Source of the DNA: Martelella mediterranea | GTDB lineage: Bacteria; Pseudomonadota; Alphaproteobacteria; Rhizobiales; Rhizobiaceae | Length of the DNA: 64,000 nucleotides | Assembly: GCA_003001975.1 (NCBI GenBank) | Contig: PVUG01000001.1 | Span: 124,001-188,000, forward strand | Reading direction: 5' to 3' | Shown here: positions 1-11,959 of the stretch, piece after piece | Layout: each line of letters starts with the position of its first letter | How positions within the stretch are numbered: the stretch's first letter is position 1 | Made by a program: the position numbers and the translations under genes | The notes under the pieces: generated by a model | The model's input: only the letters and a program-made list of their open reading frames with translations | The model's database searches: none | What the model was told of the DNA's origin: nothing

Positions 1-744
1 CATGAACAGCAGCAGGCAGACCGCGGTGATGGCGTGCATCAGCGACAGGTCCATGCCGAGGAAATGCAGCACCGGCGCCTGCTCGCCCGCAGCAACGGCA
101 ACCGCATGGTCGTCGGCAATGCGTTCGGCGGCGGCGAAGATCGGCTCGAAATTGATGGAATGCGCCAGGAAGAACAGGCCGGCAATGCCGAGCAGGAAAC
201 CGAAGTCACCCACACGGTTGACAATGAAGGCCTTCATCGCGGCAGCGCAGGCCGACGGCTTCTTGTACCAGAAACCGATCAGAAGATAGGAGGCAAGGCC
301 AACGCCTTCCCAGCCGAAGAACATCTGCAGCAGGTTGTCGGCGGTGACCAGCGACAGCATCGCAAAGGTGAACAGCGACAGATAGGCAAAGAAGCGCGGA
401 CGATGCGGATCGTCGTGCATGTAGCCCACCGAATAAAGGTGGACGAGACAGGACACCGTATTGACCACGACCAGCATGACGGCGGTCAGCGTGTCGATCC
501 TCAGCGACCAGGCAACATCGATATTGCCGGAGGAAATCCACTGCATCACCGGAACCTGGATCACCAGATCCTCTGCATGCGACAGGAAGCCGACCGAGAT
601 GAACACGTACCAGGACAGGATGGCGGAAACGGCCATGAAGGCGATGGTCAGCCATTCGGTGGCTTTCGCGCCCATACGGTTTCCGAAGAGGCCTGCGATG
701 AGGAAGCCGAGCAACGGCAGGAAAATGATGAGTTTGTATATCAT
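1..744 (-). CDS. nuoL: NADH-quinone oxidoreductase subunit L (partial, N-terminal 248 residues)
   Basis: Proton-pumping membrane-arm subunit of respiratory complex I. The visible N-terminal 248 residues contain several hydrophobic helices and the family hallmarks [16 protein letters not shown] (glutamate near residue 145) and [11 protein letters not shown] (lysine near residue 171), residues implicated in proton transfer in this antiporter-like family. The ATG at 744 lies 7 bases after the nuoK stop, so the two are probably translated from one message. The gene runs off the left edge of the window, so about 60 percent of the usual length of roughly 660 residues is missing; this is truncation by the window and not a broken gene. 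Confidence 0.95.
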   Translation of the reverse strand, partial: MIYKLIIFLPLLGFLIAGLFGNRMGAKATEWLTIAFMAVSAILSWYVFISVGFLSHAEDLVIQVPVMQWISSGNIDVAWSLRIDTLTAVMLVVVNTVSCLVHLYSVGYMHDDPHRPRFFAYLSLFTFAMLSLVTADNLLQMFFGWEGVGLASYLLIGFWYKKPSACAAAMKAFIVNRVGDFGFLLGIAGLFFLAHSINFEPIFAAAERIADDHAVAVAAGEQAPVLHFLGMDLSLMHAITAVCLLLFM

Positions 745-751
745 CTGGTAG

Positions 752-1060
752 TCAGCCCTTCATCATATTGACGTCTTCGACCGCAATCGAGCCGCGGTTA
801 CGATAAAACACCACGAGGATCGCCAATCCGATCGCCGCTTCGGCCGCTGCCACCGTGAGGATGAAAAGCGCGAAGACCTGACCGACCACGTCATTCAGGA
901 ACGAAGAAAACGCGACCATGTTGAGATTGACCGAAAGCAGGATCAGCTCAATGGACATGAGAATGATGATGACGTTCTTTCGGTTCAGAAAGATGCCGAA
1001 AACGCCGATCGTGAAAAGTATGGCACTGACCGTCAGGTAGTGGGAAAGTCCGATTTCCAT
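752..1060 (-). CDS. nuoK: NADH-quinone oxidoreductase subunit K
   Basis: Small membrane subunit of complex I, 102 residues, matching the family length of about 100. Three hydrophobic helices are visible. The second and third contain the conserved glutamates, in the stretches [13 protein letters not shown] and [11 protein letters not shown], that belong to the E-channel part of the proton path. It lies between nuoJ (43-base gap) and nuoL (7-base gap) on the same strand. The ATG at 1060 gives the expected N-terminus starting [15 protein letters not shown]. Confidence 0.96.
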   Translation of the reverse strand: MEIGLSHYLTVSAILFTIGVFGIFLNRKNVIIILMSIELILLSVNLNMVAFSSFLNDVVGQVFALFILTVAAAEAAIGLAILVVFYRNRGSIAVEDVNMMKG

Positions 1061-1103
1061 TGCTCTGTCCTTGAGTCCGTATCCCTGCTGAATTCTCTTA
1101 AAT

Positions 1104-1718
1104 TTACAGGCCCTGTCCGGGCTTGACCTTGACGGCCTCGTGCGCTGTTTCCGGCGTGCGCGCCACCTGCTTGCCGATGTTCTGGCGCTTGACGTCGGTG
1201 CGATGCTTCAGCGTCAGCACGATCGCACCGATCATGGCCACCAGAAGGATGAGGCCGGCGACCTGGAAGAAATAGGCGTAATGCGTGTAGATCACATCGC
1301 CCAGCGTCTGAATGCTGGAGGATTCGGAAAGCGGCGCCATCGGCATCGCGGTATTGGCTGCGATCTCCGGGGAAATGAAGGTGCCGCCGACAACGATGAT
1401 CAGTTCGGCCAGAAGCGCGACACCGATCAGCGCGCCTACCGGCGCATAGCGCAAGATGCCGGATCTGAGCGCCGTGAAATCAATGTCGAGCATCATCACC
1501 ACGAACAGGAACAGCACCGCGACCGCGCCGACATAGACGACGAGCAGCAACAGGCCGAGATATTCCGCGCCGGCCAGAATGAACAGCGCAGCGGCATTCA
1601 CGAACACCACGATCAGAAACAGGACCGAATGGACCGGGTTCCGCGCGGAAATCACCATGAACGCCGAGGCCACGGCGATAAACGCGAAAATATAGAAAAA
1701 AAGAGCCTGGAGACCCAT
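1104..1718 (-). CDS. nuoJ: NADH-quinone oxidoreductase subunit J
   Basis: Membrane subunit of complex I, 204 residues, about the alphaproteobacterial length. The N-terminus starts [19 protein letters not shown] and there are five predicted membrane helices. The third contains [20 protein letters not shown], which is the conserved region of this subunit that contacts NuoK. The final 30 or so residues are polar ([20 protein letters not shown]) and presumably cytoplasmic. It is separated from nuoI by 138 bases, one of the longer gaps in the operon; that gap contains GC-rich imperfect palindromes but no reading frame I can support. Confidence 0.95.
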   Translation of the reverse strand: MGLQALFFYIFAFIAVASAFMVISARNPVHSVLFLIVVFVNAAALFILAGAEYLGLLLLVVYVGAVAVLFLFVVMMLDIDFTALRSGILRYAPVGALIGVALLAELIIVVGGTFISPEIAANTAMPMAPLSESSSIQTLGDVIYTHYAYFFQVAGLILLVAMIGAIVLTLKHRTDVKRQNIGKQVARTPETAHEAVKVKPGQGL

Positions 1719-1856
1719 CTTGGTGCCTTCTCTTCCTGTACGCCGCGGGAACCCCGGACGCGTCTCATTGAAAAACCGGCCGACTGGCCAGGCTTTCCGT
1801 TCTCAAATCGTCTCACCGGCCGGCCTTATGCCGCCCGGCCACTTATTGTTCAAATC

Positions 1857-2348
1857 TCAGCGATAAGGTGCGTCCATGGCGATGTTCTGCCCGATTTCGC
1901 GCTCCCACCGGTCGCCATTGGCGAGCAGGCGCTCCTTGTCGTAGTAAAGTTCTTCGCGCGTTTCGGTCGCGAATTCGAAATTCGGCCCTTCGACGATGGC
2001 CTCGACGGGACATGCCTCCTGGCAGAAGCCGCAATAGATGCACTTCACCATATCGATGTCGTAGCGCACCGTGCGGCGCGTGCCGTCATTGCGGCGCGGG
2101 CCGGCCTCAATCGTAATGGCCTGGGCGGGACAGATCGCCTCGCACAGCTTGCAGGCAATACAGCGTTCCTCGCCGTTGGGATAACGGCGCAGCGCATGTT
2201 CACCGCGAAAGCGCGGGCTCACCGGTCCCTTCTCGAAGGGGTAATTGACCGTCGACTTCTGGGCGAAGAAGTAGCGCATCGTCAGAAAGAACGCGCCGAC
2301 GAACTCCTTCAGGAAGACGGCATTGAAAGCCTGAGCAACAGAACCCAT
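1857..2348 (-). CDS. nuoI: NADH-quinone oxidoreductase subunit I (8Fe ferredoxin)
   Basis: Peripheral-arm subunit of complex I carrying two [4Fe-4S] clusters (N6a, N6b). The protein has 163 residues, the normal length. Two classical ferredoxin motifs are visible, [12 protein letters not shown] and [12 protein letters not shown], each with the CxxCxxCxxxCP pattern. The N-terminal helix ([22 protein letters not shown]) anchors it to the membrane arm. It lies between nuoH (40-base gap) and nuoJ. The ATG at 2348 gives the N-terminus [11 protein letters not shown], as expected for rhizobial relatives. Confidence 0.97.
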   Translation of the reverse strand: MGSVAQAFNAVFLKEFVGAFFLTMRYFFAQKSTVNYPFEKGPVSPRFRGEHALRRYPNGEERCIACKLCEAICPAQAITIEAGPRRNDGTRRTVRYDIDMVKCIYCGFCQEACPVEAIVEGPNFEFATETREELYYDKERLLANGDRWEREIGQNIAMDAPYR

Positions 2349-2388
2349 TTCAAATTCTCCAATCCGGCACTTCGAAAAGTACCATCAA

Positions 2389-3435
2389 TCAGCCCACCCA
2401 GCCGGTCAGTTTAACAACGAAGGCCACGATGACGACCATGGCGAGCGACAGCGGAAGGAAGACCTTCCAGCCGAGACGCATCAGCTGGTCGTAGCGATAA
2501 CGCGGCACGAATGCCTTCACCATGCCGAACATGAAGAAGCACAGCAGCACCTTGATCAGGAACCAGATCACACCGGGAACCCAGTTCAGCACCGGCACAT
2601 CCAGGATCGGCAGCCAGCCACCGAGGAACAGCGTCGTCGTCATCGCGCACATCAGGACGATGGCCGCATATTCGCCGAGCATGAACATCATGTACGGGGT
2701 CGAGCCATATTCCACCATGAAGCCCGCAACCAGTTCCGATTCCGCTTCCGGCAGATCGAAGGGCGGACGGTTGGTTTCGGCAAGGGCGGAGATGAAGAAC
2801 ACGATGAACATCGGGAACAGCGCCAGCCAGTTCCAGTCGAGGAACGAGTTGGGCAGGCCGAGCATGGTGCCGAGGCCGGTTTCCTGCGCATAGACGATAT
2901 CCGAAAGGTTCAGCGAGCCGACCGTCAGCAGCACGGTGACAATCACGAGACCGATCGACACTTCGTAGGACACCATCTGCGCGGCAGAGCGCAGCGAGCC
3001 GAGAAAGGCGTATTTCGAGTTCGACGCCCAGCCGCCCATGATCACGCCGTAAACCTCGAGCGAGGAAATCGCGAAAACATAGAGAATGCCGATATTGATA
3101 TTGGCAATCACCCAGCCATCGGCCACCGGCATCACCGCCCAGGTGGCCAGCGCCAGCGTCACAGTGATCAGCGGCGCCAACAGGAACACGACCTTGTCGG
3201 CACTGGCCGGAATGATCGGCTCCTTCAGCACGAACTTGAACAGGTCGGCAAAGGACTGGAACAGGCCAAACGGCCCAACCACATTCGGTCCGCGCCGCAT
3301 CTGCACGGCGGCCCAGATCTTGCGGTCGGCCAGCAGGATGAAGGCGATACCGACAAGCAGCAGGACCAGCAGCAGCAGCGACTGACCGACCATGATCAGT
3401 CCGGGCCAGAGATAGGTTGAGAGAAAAGAATCCAT
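2389..3435 (-). CDS. nuoH: NADH-quinone oxidoreductase subunit H
   Basis: Membrane subunit at the junction of the two arms of complex I, forming part of the quinone chamber. It has 348 residues with about eight hydrophobic helices. Family signatures visible are the loop [21 protein letters not shown] (residues about 43-63) and the stretch [20 protein letters not shown], whose acidic residues line the quinone site. The start at 3435 follows the nuoG stop by 10 bases, consistent with one transcript. Confidence 0.97.
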   Translation of the reverse strand: MDSFLSTYLWPGLIMVGQSLLLLVLLLVGIAFILLADRKIWAAVQMRRGPNVVGPFGLFQSFADLFKFVLKEPIIPASADKVVFLLAPLITVTLALATWAVMPVADGWVIANINIGILYVFAISSLEVYGVIMGGWASNSKYAFLGSLRSAAQMVSYEVSIGLVIVTVLLTVGSLNLSDIVYAQETGLGTMLGLPNSFLDWNWLALFPMFIVFFISALAETNRPPFDLPEAESELVAGFMVEYGSTPYMMFMLGEYAAIVLMCAMTTTLFLGGWLPILDVPVLNWVPGVIWFLIKVLLCFFMFGMVKAFVPRYRYDQLMRLGWKVFLPLSLAMVVIVAFVVKLTGWVG

Positions 3436-3445
3436 TGTTCGGTCC

Positions 3446-5527
3446 TTATTCCGCCGCTGCCTTGAAATTATTGCGCGCCAGCGCCGAGCATTCGGCCATC
3501 ACGGCAGAGGCCCGGGCAATCGGGTTGGTCAGGTAGAAATCGGTGATCGGCGAGACGAAACCGGCTTCGCCCAGGTCCCCACCCTTCGATGCCGCCGTTT
3601 CGACCGCCTTGATATCAGCGTCAGCGACCGCGTCAAGCGCAGCAAGGTGTGGATATTCGCCATAAATCGCTGCACGCAACGCCATCAGCGAGTCGTAGGG
3701 CAGCGTCTTGCCGAGAATGCCGGAAAGCGCACGCAGCACCGCCCAGTCCTCACGCGCATCCCCCGGCGCAAAACCTGCGCGGTTGGTCATCTGCACGCGA
3801 CCCTCGGTGTTGACGTAGGTGCCCGACTTTTCCGTATAGGTCGCAGCCGGCAGAACCACATCGGCGTTCATCGCGCCGGCATCGCCGTGCGAGCCGATAT
3901 AGACGGTGAACCCGGCCTTTTTGGCGGAGAAATCAAGTTCGTCGGCGCCGAGCAGGAACAAAACGTCGGTATCGCCCAGCATCTGGGCTGCGGTCTTGCC
4001 GCCCTCGCCCGGCACGAAGCCGATATCGAGACCGCCGACGCGCGATGCTGCGGTGTGCAGCACGGCAAAGCCGTTCCAGTCTTCGCTCACCGCACCGACA
4101 TCGCCGGCAAGCTGAGCCGCCTTGGCAAGCACGGCCGCGCCGTCTTCGCGGGTCAGGGCGCCCTGCCCGATCAGAACGATCGGACGTTCGGCGTTCTTCA
4201 GCACGTCGAGGAAACCGAGCGAACCGGAGGCGAGATCGGAAAGCGTCTGGGGACCGGCGCCGAGATACTCGTAGTCGTACCGCAGGTCCGCATGTTCGCC
4301 GATCACGCCGATCGGGAAATTGCCCTTGCGGAAACGCTTGCGGATGCGGGCGTTGAGAACCGATGCCTCGAAACGCGGATTGGCGCCGATGATCAGAAGA
4401 GCGTCAGCGTTTTCAATGCCTTCGATCGTCGGGTTAAACAGGTAGCTTGCGCGGCCGAGCGACGGATCAAGCGCCGTCCCGTCCTGCCGACAGTCGATAT
4501 TGACCGAGCCGAGCGAGGCCATCAGACCTTTCAGCGCATACATTTCCTCAACCGTTGCCAGATCGCCGGCAATCGCGCCGATCCTGTCGCCGGAAACACC
4601 GTCGACGGCGGACTTGATCGCGGCAAAGGCATCGTTCCAGTTGGACGCCTGAAGACGGCCGTTGACGCGGATATAGGGCTTGTCGATGCGCTGGGTGCGC
4701 AGGCCGTCCCAGATGAAGCGGGTCTTGTCGGAGATCCACTCCTCGTTCACCTCTTCATTGACGCGCGGCATGATGCGCATCACTTCGCGGCCGCGCGTAT
4801 CGACGCGGATCGCCGAACCGACGGCATCCATCACGTCGATGGATTCGGTCTTGTTCAGCTCCCACGGACGGGCGGTGAAGGCGAACGGCTTGGAGGTCAG
4901 CGCGCCAACCGGGCAAAGGTCGACGACATTGCCCTGCAGTTCCGACGTCATTGCCTGTTCGAGATAGGTGGTGATCTCGGCATCCTCGCCGCGGCCGATC
5001 AGGCCAAGCTCGGAGATGCCGGCCACTTCCGTGGTGAAACGAACGCAGCGCGTGCAGTGGATGCAGCGGTTCATCACCGTCTTGACCAGCGGGCCGATAT
5101 ACTTGTCCTCGACGGCGCGCTTGTCTTCCTGATAGCGCGAGGCGTCGATGCCGAAGGCCATCGCCTGGTCCTGCAGGTCGCATTCTCCGCCCTGGTCGCA
5201 GATCGGGCAGTCGAGCGGATGGTTGATGAGCAGGAACTCCATCACCCCTTCGCGCGCCTTCTTGACCATCGGCGTCTTGGTGTAGATTTCCGGCAGCGAG
5301 CCATCCGGTCCGCCGCGAATATCCTTGACCCCCATGGCGCAGGAGGCTGCCGGCTTCGGCGGTCCGCCCTTCACCTGGATCAGGCACATGCGGCAATTGC
5401 CGGCAATCGACAGCCGCTCGTGAAAACAGAAGCGCGGAATTTCAGCGCCCGCCGCTTCCGCCGCCTGCAGCAGCGTATAGTGGTCGGGAACCTCGATTTC
5501 GTTGCCGTCAACAATCAGATTTACCAT
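3446..5527 (-). CDS. nuoG: NADH-quinone oxidoreductase subunit G
   Basis: Large peripheral subunit of complex I, 693 residues, the usual mitochondrial/alphaproteobacterial length, that passes electrons from the FMN module along iron-sulfur clusters. The N-terminal [2Fe-2S] ligands are Cys34, Cys45, Cys48 and Cys63. Next come the [13 protein letters not shown] region near residues 105-117 and a cluster motif [10 protein letters not shown] near residue 155. The rest is a molybdopterin-oxidoreductase-like fold without a cofactor role in this family. The ATG at 5527 is 82 bases after the stop of the pentapeptide gene. A long antisense frame over this gene is only a shadow. Confidence 0.97.
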   Translation of the reverse strand: MVNLIVDGNEIEVPDHYTLLQAAEAAGAEIPRFCFHERLSIAGNCRMCLIQVKGGPPKPAASCAMGVKDIRGGPDGSLPEIYTKTPMVKKAREGVMEFLLINHPLDCPICDQGGECDLQDQAMAFGIDASRYQEDKRAVEDKYIGPLVKTVMNRCIHCTRCVRFTTEVAGISELGLIGRGEDAEITTYLEQAMTSELQGNVVDLCPVGALTSKPFAFTARPWELNKTESIDVMDAVGSAIRVDTRGREVMRIMPRVNEEVNEEWISDKTRFIWDGLRTQRIDKPYIRVNGRLQASNWNDAFAAIKSAVDGVSGDRIGAIAGDLATVEEMYALKGLMASLGSVNIDCRQDGTALDPSLGRASYLFNPTIEGIENADALLIIGANPRFEASVLNARIRKRFRKGNFPIGVIGEHADLRYDYEYLGAGPQTLSDLASGSLGFLDVLKNAERPIVLIGQGALTREDGAAVLAKAAQLAGDVGAVSEDWNGFAVLHTAASRVGGLDIGFVPGEGGKTAAQMLGDTDVLFLLGADELDFSAKKAGFTVYIGSHGDAGAMNADVVLPAATYTEKSGTYVNTEGRVQMTNRAGFAPGDAREDWAVLRALSGILGKTLPYDSLMALRAAIYGEYPHLAALDAVADADIKAVETAASKGGDLGEAGFVSPITDFYLTNPIARASAVMAECSALARNNFKAAAE

Positions 5528-5609
5528 ATCCGTTCTTCCCGCTTCGCCGACGATCCAAAGGCCGCCGACAGTCCATTCTCGCTTGCGTGCGCCCGGTCAG
5601 GGCCTCGTC

Positions 5610-5969
5610 TCAAGCCTTATGTTCTTTCCACAGCGCCAGCATTGCGCCGACATCGATGCCTTCGACCGTCATGCCGTCGAGACGACAATCGCTGATCGAG
5701 ACACCGGAGAGATTGGCATCCGTCACCACCATGCCGGAGAAATTGGCGTTGTTCACGCACCACCCCGACATATTCACGTTCTCGAACCCGCAACCCGACA
5801 TGTTCACATCGTCGAAGCTGGAGCCGGACAGCGTGATACGATGATACTTGCCGCCCGAGAGATTGACGTTCTCATGGGAAACCCCGGACAGGTTGACATC
5901 GTCGAAGGCCGATCCCGAAAGATCGCTTTTCCTTGCGTCGATGCGTGTGGCCTGTCCGTGGATGTCCAT
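5610..5969 (-). CDS. Pentapeptide-repeat-like protein inside the nuo operon
   Basis: A 119-residue protein of unknown function. From about residue 15 to 100 it is built of tandem five-residue units of the type S/A-x-L/F/V-S-G or x-N-V-N-L/M (for example DLSGSAFDDVNLSG and NVNMSGCGFENVNMSG), which is the pattern of right-handed quadrilateral beta-helix pentapeptide proteins. There is no signal peptide or membrane segment, so it is probably cytoplasmic. I chose the ATG at 5969, which has GGAG 7 bases upstream; a GTG at 5972 is also possible. The start falls 4 bases past the nuoF stop, so expression is coupled to complex I subunits. A role in assembly or stability is a guess from context only. 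Confidence 0.85.
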   Translation of the reverse strand: MDIHGQATRIDARKSDLSGSAFDDVNLSGVSHENVNLSGGKYHRITLSGSSFDDVNMSGCGFENVNMSGWCVNNANFSGMVVTDANLSGVSISDCRLDGMTVEGIDVGAMLALWKEHKA

Positions 5970-5973
5970 CACC

Positions 5974-7272
<1,299 letters not shown>

Positions 7273-7281
7273 GCTTCACTC

Positions 7282-8247
7282 CTAGCGCGCTGTTCTGCCG
7301 AATACTTTTTCATATTCCTCGATGCCGCCCTTGGCCAGCACCCCGGCCTGACGCACCCATTCGTCGCGTTCGATGCGACCGCCGAGTTTCAGCGATTCAT
7401 TGACCCAGGCGCATTCGCCGGGCGTCCATGCCGCAATCTGCTCGAACTTGTAGATGCCGATATCGTTGAGAAGCTTCTCGATCTTCGGGCCGACGCCGGA
7501 CATCATTTTCAGATCATCCGGGTCTTCCGGCTTTTCTTCGGCAGCCGGCGGGCGATCGCCCTTGGCGCCGTTGATCGCTTCGGGCGAACCGGCATCGTCT
7601 TCGGTCTCGTCCTCGCGGGCCGTCACGGCATCGTCGTCGTCATCCGTCAGCGAGGTGAAGCCGCCTTCAGGGGCGGAAAACCAGCGGTCGATCTGCGGAC
7701 CGGGCTTGATTTCGTCACCGCGACCGGCTTCGAACGCATCGATGATTTCCTCAAGCCGTTCCGGCGTCAGGTCCTCATAGGCGTCCTTGAAGATCATCAC
7801 CATCGGCGCGTTGGCACAGGCGCCCTGGCATTCAACCTCTTCCCAGGACAGCGTGCCATCGGCATTCGGCTCAAGCGCTGCCGCGCCGATCTTCTTCTTG
7901 CAGACATTGATCAGGTCGCCTGCCCCGCGCAGCATGCAGGGCGTCGTGCCGCAGACCTGGATATGGGCCTTGGTGCCTACCGGCTTCAGTTGGAACTGGG
8001 TATAGAAGGTTGCGACCTCGAGCACCCGGATCAGCGGCATGGACAGCATGTCGGCGACCTTTTCGATCGCTGCACGCGTCACCCAGCCTTCCTGTTCCTG
8101 CGCGCGCATCAAAAGCGGGATGACGGCGGATTGCTGGCGGCCTTCGGGATATTTCTTGATCGTGGCTTCGGCCCAGGCGGCATTCTCGTCTGAAAACGCA
8201 AATGCGGCAGGCTGGACATTCTCTTCGGCTAGTCGACGAACGGACAT
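7282..8247 (-). CDS. nuoE: NADH-quinone oxidoreductase subunit E with C-terminal helix-hairpin-helix-like extension
   Basis: Thioredoxin-like [2Fe-2S] (N1a) subunit of complex I. The core of about 185 residues carries the four ligands Cys99, Cys104, Cys140 and Cys144 (CGTTPC ... CQGAC). The total of 321 residues is roughly twice the minimal NuoE. After the core comes an acidic low-complexity linker (about 200-245, with a run of five Asp), then a compact domain at 243-300 ([20 protein letters not shown] ... FEQIAAW) resembling the helix-hairpin-helix module known from rhizobial NuoE and some rhizobial L21 proteins. The function of that tail is not established. The ATG at 8247 gives the typical [10 protein letters not shown]-terminus. 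Confidence 0.95.
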   Translation of the reverse strand: MSVRRLAEENVQPAAFAFSDENAAWAEATIKKYPEGRQQSAVIPLLMRAQEQEGWVTRAAIEKVADMLSMPLIRVLEVATFYTQFQLKPVGTKAHIQVCGTTPCMLRGAGDLINVCKKKIGAAALEPNADGTLSWEEVECQGACANAPMVMIFKDAYEDLTPERLEEIIDAFEAGRGDEIKPGPQIDRWFSAPEGGFTSLTDDDDDAVTAREDETEDDAGSPEAINGAKGDRPPAAEEKPEDPDDLKMMSGVGPKIEKLLNDIGIYKFEQIAAWTPGECAWVNESLKLGGRIERDEWVRQAGVLAKGGIEEYEKVFGRTAR

Positions 8248-8305
8248 GCTCTCTTATACCTCTTCGGAGGTTTTAGTCACAGCTCTCGCATATCCCATGT
8301 TCTGG

Positions 8306-8325
8306 TACCGGCCTTCAACCGGTCC
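8306..8325. repeat. Short palindrome in the nuoD-nuoE gap
   Basis: An inverted repeat with ACCGG and CCGGT arms around CCTTCAA. The core TACCGGCCTTCAACCGGT resembles the better-preserved palindrome at 23812-23840 (TACCGGCCTTGAGCCGGT), so it may be a decayed copy of the same repeat family. It has no T-run and is unlikely to be a terminator within the operon. Confidence 0.4.
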
Positions 8326-8369
8326 GGGACAGCAAAAAGCGGTTCTTGAAAGTTCAAAGGCGTCTGGCT

Positions 8370-9560
8370 TCACCGGTCCACCTCACCGAACACGATGTCG
8401 AGCGTCCCGATAATGGCGGTGACGTCGGCAAGCTGATAGCCCTTCGACATGAAGTCCATCGCGGAAAGATGGGCAAAGCCCGGCGCGCGGATCTTGCAGC
8501 GGTAAGGCTTATTGGTGCCGTCGGACACCAGGTAGACGCCGAACTCGCCCTTCGGCGCTTCGACGGCGGCATAAACCTCACCTTCCGGCACATGATAGCC
8601 TTCGGTGTAGAGCTTGAAGTGATGGATCAGCGCTTCCATCGAGCGCTTCATCTGCGCGCGCTTGGGCGGAACCACCTTGCCGTCCATGGAATTGAACGGG
8701 CCGGTCTTGGCATCGCCCAGAAGCCGCTCGACGCACTGCTTCATGATCTTCACCGATTCGCGCATCTCGTTGATGCGCAGAACCCAGCGGTCATAACAGT
8801 CGCCGTTCTTGCCGATCACAACATCGAAATCGAGATCGGAATAGCATTCATAGGGCTGCGCGCGGCGCAGGTCCCAGGCCGCGCCCGAACCACGCACCAT
8901 CGGGCCGGAGAACCCCCAGGCAAAGGCATCATCGAGCGAAACCACGCCGATATCGACATTGCGCTGCTTGAAGATACGGTTGCCGGCCAGAAGCGCCTCG
9001 ATGTCATCAAGGCGTGCCGGGAACTGCTCGCACCATTTGCCGATATCCTCGACCAGTTCCGGCGGCAGATCCTGATGCACGCCGCCGGGGCGGAAATAGG
9101 CCGCATGCATGCGCGCGCCACAGGCCCGCTCGTAAAACACCATCAGCTTTTCGCGCTCTTCAAAGCCCCACAGCGGCGGGGTCAGCGCGCCGACGTCCAT
9201 GGCGGCGGTCGTCGAGTTCAGAAGATGGTTGAGAACACGGCCGATTTCGGAAAACAGCACGCGGATGAGCTGCCCGCGGATCGGGATTTCGACCTCCAGC
9301 AGCTTTTCCACGGCAAGCGCGAAAGCGTGTTCCTGGTTCATCGGCGCCACGTAATCGAGGCGGTCGAAATACGGCACGGCCTGAAGGAAGGTCTTGCTCT
9401 CGATCAGCTTTTCGGTTCCGCGGTGAAGCAGGCCGATATGCGGGTCGACACGTTCTACGATCTCGCCGTCCAGCTCCAGCACCAGACGCAGCACGCCGTG
9501 GGCAGACGGATGCTCCGGGCCGAAATTGATCGTGAAATTGCGGACATTATGTTCAGTCAT
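8370..9560 (-). CDS. nuoD: NADH-quinone oxidoreductase subunit D (49 kDa)
   Basis: Quinone-site subunit of complex I, related to the large subunit of NiFe hydrogenases. It has 396 residues, the normal length. Visible motifs are [16 protein letters not shown] near residue 10 and HRGTEKLIE near residue 46, which form part of the quinone pocket, and a terminal [14 protein letters not shown]. The ATG at 9560 overlaps the stop of the upstream GFA gene in an ATGA arrangement, implying translational coupling. A 122-base gap to nuoE holds a short palindrome (see repeat at 8306). Confidence 0.97.
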   Translation of the reverse strand: MTEHNVRNFTINFGPEHPSAHGVLRLVLELDGEIVERVDPHIGLLHRGTEKLIESKTFLQAVPYFDRLDYVAPMNQEHAFALAVEKLLEVEIPIRGQLIRVLFSEIGRVLNHLLNSTTAAMDVGALTPPLWGFEEREKLMVFYERACGARMHAAYFRPGGVHQDLPPELVEDIGKWCEQFPARLDDIEALLAGNRIFKQRNVDIGVVSLDDAFAWGFSGPMVRGSGAAWDLRRAQPYECYSDLDFDVVIGKNGDCYDRWVLRINEMRESVKIMKQCVERLLGDAKTGPFNSMDGKVVPPKRAQMKRSMEALIHHFKLYTEGYHVPEGEVYAAVEAPKGEFGVYLVSDGTNKPYRCKIRAPGFAHLSAMDFMSKGYQLADVTAIIGTLDIVFGEVDR

Positions 9561-9991
9561 GCCGATGGATCCTGTTGTGCAGCATAAGCCGCAAAGAATT
9601 CTGCGGACGTCATCTTCTTGGTCTCGTTGGCGAAGGCGTAGTTGTCCGGCTTCTCGTCAATGAAAATCTCGCTGGTGAAGCGGAAGGCGCCCGGCGCATC
9701 GAAAGCATGGGCGGAAACGACCACGTCGGAACCATCCTGCATGCGCCAGAAAAGCGTCGTTCCGCAGGTCTTGCAGAATACGCGTTCTCCATACTCGGAC
9801 GATTTGTAGACGCCGAGCATGTCCCCGTTTTCGACGTCCACAGCCGTGCCGCATTCAACGCCGAGAAAACCGGCACCACCGCTCCAGCGACGGCACAGGC
9901 CGCAATGGCAAACGCCCATCTCATCGTTTACCGGGACAGCGGTAAAACGAATCGCAGCACAGATACAGCCGCCAGAAAGCCGTTCAGCCAT
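9557..9991 (-). CDS. GFA-family (glutathione-dependent formaldehyde-activating enzyme-like) zinc protein
   Basis: A 144-residue protein of the GFA/CENP-V fold. The zinc-binding cysteines are visible in [19 protein letters not shown] and [11 protein letters not shown]. Most members have no proven substrate, so the family name should not be read as formaldehyde activity. I chose the ATG at 9991, preceded by GAGGAG at 8 bases, over an in-frame start further upstream inside nuoC. It overlaps the nuoC end by 10 bases or less, and its own stop overlaps the nuoD start (ATGA), so it is fully embedded in the complex I operon. Confidence 0.9.
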   Translation of the reverse strand: MAERLSGGCICAAIRFTAVPVNDEMGVCHCGLCRRWSGGAGFLGVECGTAVDVENGDMLGVYKSSEYGERVFCKTCGTTLFWRMQDGSDVVVSAHAFDAPGAFRFTSEIFIDEKPDNYAFANETKKMTSAEFFAAYAAQQDPSA

Positions 9992-10001
9992 CACACGCTC
10001 C

Positions 10002-10598
10002 TCAGCTCGCCTTCTCGTCACCGGGCAGGACATATTCGGGTCCTTCCCAGGGGCTCAGGAAATCAAAACTGCGGAATTCCTGGCGAAGCTCGACCGGCTC
10101 GTAGATCACCCGCTTGGCTTCCTCGTCGTAACGCAGCTCGACAAAGCCGGTCGTCGGGAAGTCCTTGCGCAGCGGATGGCCCTCGAAACCGTAATCGGTC
10201 AGCAGCCGGCGCAGGTCCGGATGGCCGGAGAAGGGAATGCCGTACATGTCCCAGGTCTCGCGCTCGAACCAGTCGGCGCCGGGAAAGATCGAAGTGATCG
10301 AAGGTACGACCTCATCTTCTTCCACCGCAAGCTTGATGCGGATACGAACGTTCTGGGTCGGCGACAGAAGGTGGTAGACGACGTCGAAACGCTGTTCACG
10401 TCCGGGCCAGTCGACACCGCAAACATCAATGATGTTCACGAAAGCGCACTGCCCGTCATCACGCAGGAACTTTGCAACATCCACGATCGCTTCCGGCGTC
10501 GTGAACACGGTCAGCTCACCATGGGCGACGCGGCTATCGTGGACACCGTTGCAGGCCTCGCGGATATGGGCGCCGAGTTCGTTCAAAACTTCACTCAT
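10002..10598 (-). CDS. nuoC: NADH-quinone oxidoreductase subunit C (30 kDa)
   Basis: Peripheral-arm subunit of complex I, 198 residues, encoded as a separate protein and not fused to NuoD as in enterobacteria. The family signature is visible around [19 protein letters not shown] followed by [20 protein letters not shown]. The C-terminus ([20 protein letters not shown]) is also typical. The ATG at 10598 has GGAGA 8 bases upstream and lies 15 bases after the nuoB stop. Confidence 0.97.
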   Translation of the reverse strand: MSEVLNELGAHIREACNGVHDSRVAHGELTVFTTPEAIVDVAKFLRDDGQCAFVNIIDVCGVDWPGREQRFDVVYHLLSPTQNVRIRIKLAVEEDEVVPSITSIFPGADWFERETWDMYGIPFSGHPDLRRLLTDYGFEGHPLRKDFPTTGFVELRYDEEAKRVIYEPVELRQEFRSFDFLSPWEGPEYVLPGDEKAS

Positions 10599-10613
10599 AA
10601 TGGTCTCCAGCCG

Positions 10614-11192
10614 CTATCGCTCGATGGTACCGGTACGCCGGATCTTCTTCTGCAGCAGAAGCACGCCGTAAAGCAGCGCCTCGGCCGTGGGCGGACAGCC
10701 TGGCACGTAAATATCGACGGGAACAACCCGGTCACAGCCACGCACGACGGAATAGGAATAGTGATAATAGCCGCCGCCATTGGCGCACGACCCCATCGAG
10801 ATGACGTAACGCGGCTCGGGCATCTGGTCATAGACCTTGCGCAGCGCGGGCGCCATCTTGTTGGTCAGCGTGCCGGCAACGATCATCACATCCGACTGGC
10901 GCGGTGAAGCGCGCGGCGCGAAACCGAAGCGTTCGCAGTCATAACGCGGCATCGACATCTGCATCATCTCGACGGCGCAACAGGCAAGACCGAACTGCAT
11001 CCACATCAGCGAGCCGGTACGCGCCCAGGTGATCAGCTGCGCGGACGAGGTAACAAGAAAGCCCTTGTCGGCAAGCTCATTGTTGATTTCACCGAAAAAG
11101 CGGTCGTCAGCGCCGACCGGCTTGTTGGTCATCGGGTCAACGACGCCTTTGGGCACCGGTGCGACCAGCGTTTCGTCCTGGCTCACTCCCAT
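10614..11192 (-). CDS. nuoB: NADH-quinone oxidoreductase subunit B (20 kDa)
   Basis: Carries cluster N2, the last iron-sulfur centre before quinone. It has 192 residues from the ATG at 11192 ([12 protein letters not shown]), which is the start used by rhizobial homologues; an upstream ATG at 11213 would add seven residues with no family support. Cluster ligands are the tandem cysteines in [13 protein letters not shown], plus [12 protein letters not shown] and [14 protein letters not shown]. The start overlaps the nuoA end by 10 bases. Confidence 0.97.
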   Translation of the reverse strand: MGVSQDETLVAPVPKGVVDPMTNKPVGADDRFFGEINNELADKGFLVTSSAQLITWARTGSLMWMQFGLACCAVEMMQMSMPRYDCERFGFAPRASPRQSDVMIVAGTLTNKMAPALRKVYDQMPEPRYVISMGSCANGGGYYHYSYSVVRGCDRVVPVDIYVPGCPPTAEALLYGVLLLQKKIRRTGTIER

Positions 11193-11548
11193 TCGAGTGC
11201 TCCTTTTTTCCATTCGTAGATGAAGCCGATCGTCAGCACGCCGAGGAACACCATCATCGACCAGAAACCGAACCAGCCGATTGTCCCGAAGGATACCGCC
11301 CAGGGAAACAGGAAGGCCACTTCGAGGTCAAAGATGATGAACAGAATCGCAACAAGATAGAAGCGGATATCGAACTTCATGCGGGCGTCATCAAACGCGT
11401 TAAAACCGCACTCATAGGCCGAAAGCTTTTCTGCATCGGGCGCCTTGAAGGCCAGCGCAAAGGGCGCGACCATCAGGGCAAGCCCGATGATGAGACAGAT
11501 TGCGATAAAGATGACGATCGGAATATAGGAACTGAGGACTTCAGCCAT
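11183..11548 (-). CDS. nuoA: NADH-quinone oxidoreductase subunit A
   Basis: First gene of the complex I operon. It encodes a 121-residue membrane subunit with three hydrophobic helices and the conserved loop [23 protein letters not shown], part of the quinone-site region. The ATG at 11548 has AAGGG upstream. The 411-base gap before it, which begins just downstream of tRNA-Asp on the same strand, should contain the main operon promoter. Confidence 0.97.
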   Translation of the reverse strand: MAEVLSSYIPIVIFIAICLIIGLALMVAPFALAFKAPDAEKLSAYECGFNAFDDARMKFDIRFYLVAILFIIFDLEVAFLFPWAVSFGTIGWFGFWSMMVFLGVLTIGFIYEWKKGALEWE

Positions 11549-11959
11549 AAAAACACCCTTGCCGTTAGATGGCGCCCGGGTCAGCGCACTCGCAGAATAA
11601 ACCGCGAGACCGAAAATTGATAGATGTCGGGGTTGTGGTTAGCGCAGCCGACGCGCTCACGCAAGCCAATTATGACTTCATTTCGTCGCGCTGCAGCATT
11701 CGGTGACGGACGAAATGCGGCGTTTTTATACCCGTTGCAGGGCTTATTTAAGGGTGCGGCAATTTGCTGCGCCCGGCGACACGCGCCACCGCCCACCATG
11801 ACATTCGTCAACAAAGACAGCCAAAACAAATCGAGTCGCACAAAGCTGCAGACTCGCGCGCACACGCAAACAGCCGAACGCATCCTGACAAAAGAGTTTA
11901 AGTCAGGCGGCGAACCGCATTGCAACAAAAGAGAAAAAGCATTTTCAGAAAGAAGAAAA
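11549..11959 (-). promoter_or_regulatory. Gap upstream of nuoA; expected nuo promoter region
   Basis: This 411-base stretch has no supportable gene. Read on the minus strand it lies between the 3-prime end of tRNA-Asp and the nuoA start. Just after the tRNA the strand is T-rich (TTTTCTTCTTTC), which could end tRNA transcription. I see no confident -35/-10 pair, so the promoter position is inferred from gene order alone. Confidence 0.4.

Noticed and set aside
3647-5695. A 682-codon frame on the plus strand across nuoG
   Set aside because: It lies exactly antisense to nuoG, has no recognisable domain and a composition (His, Arg, Asp-rich) typical of antisense frames in GC-rich DNA.
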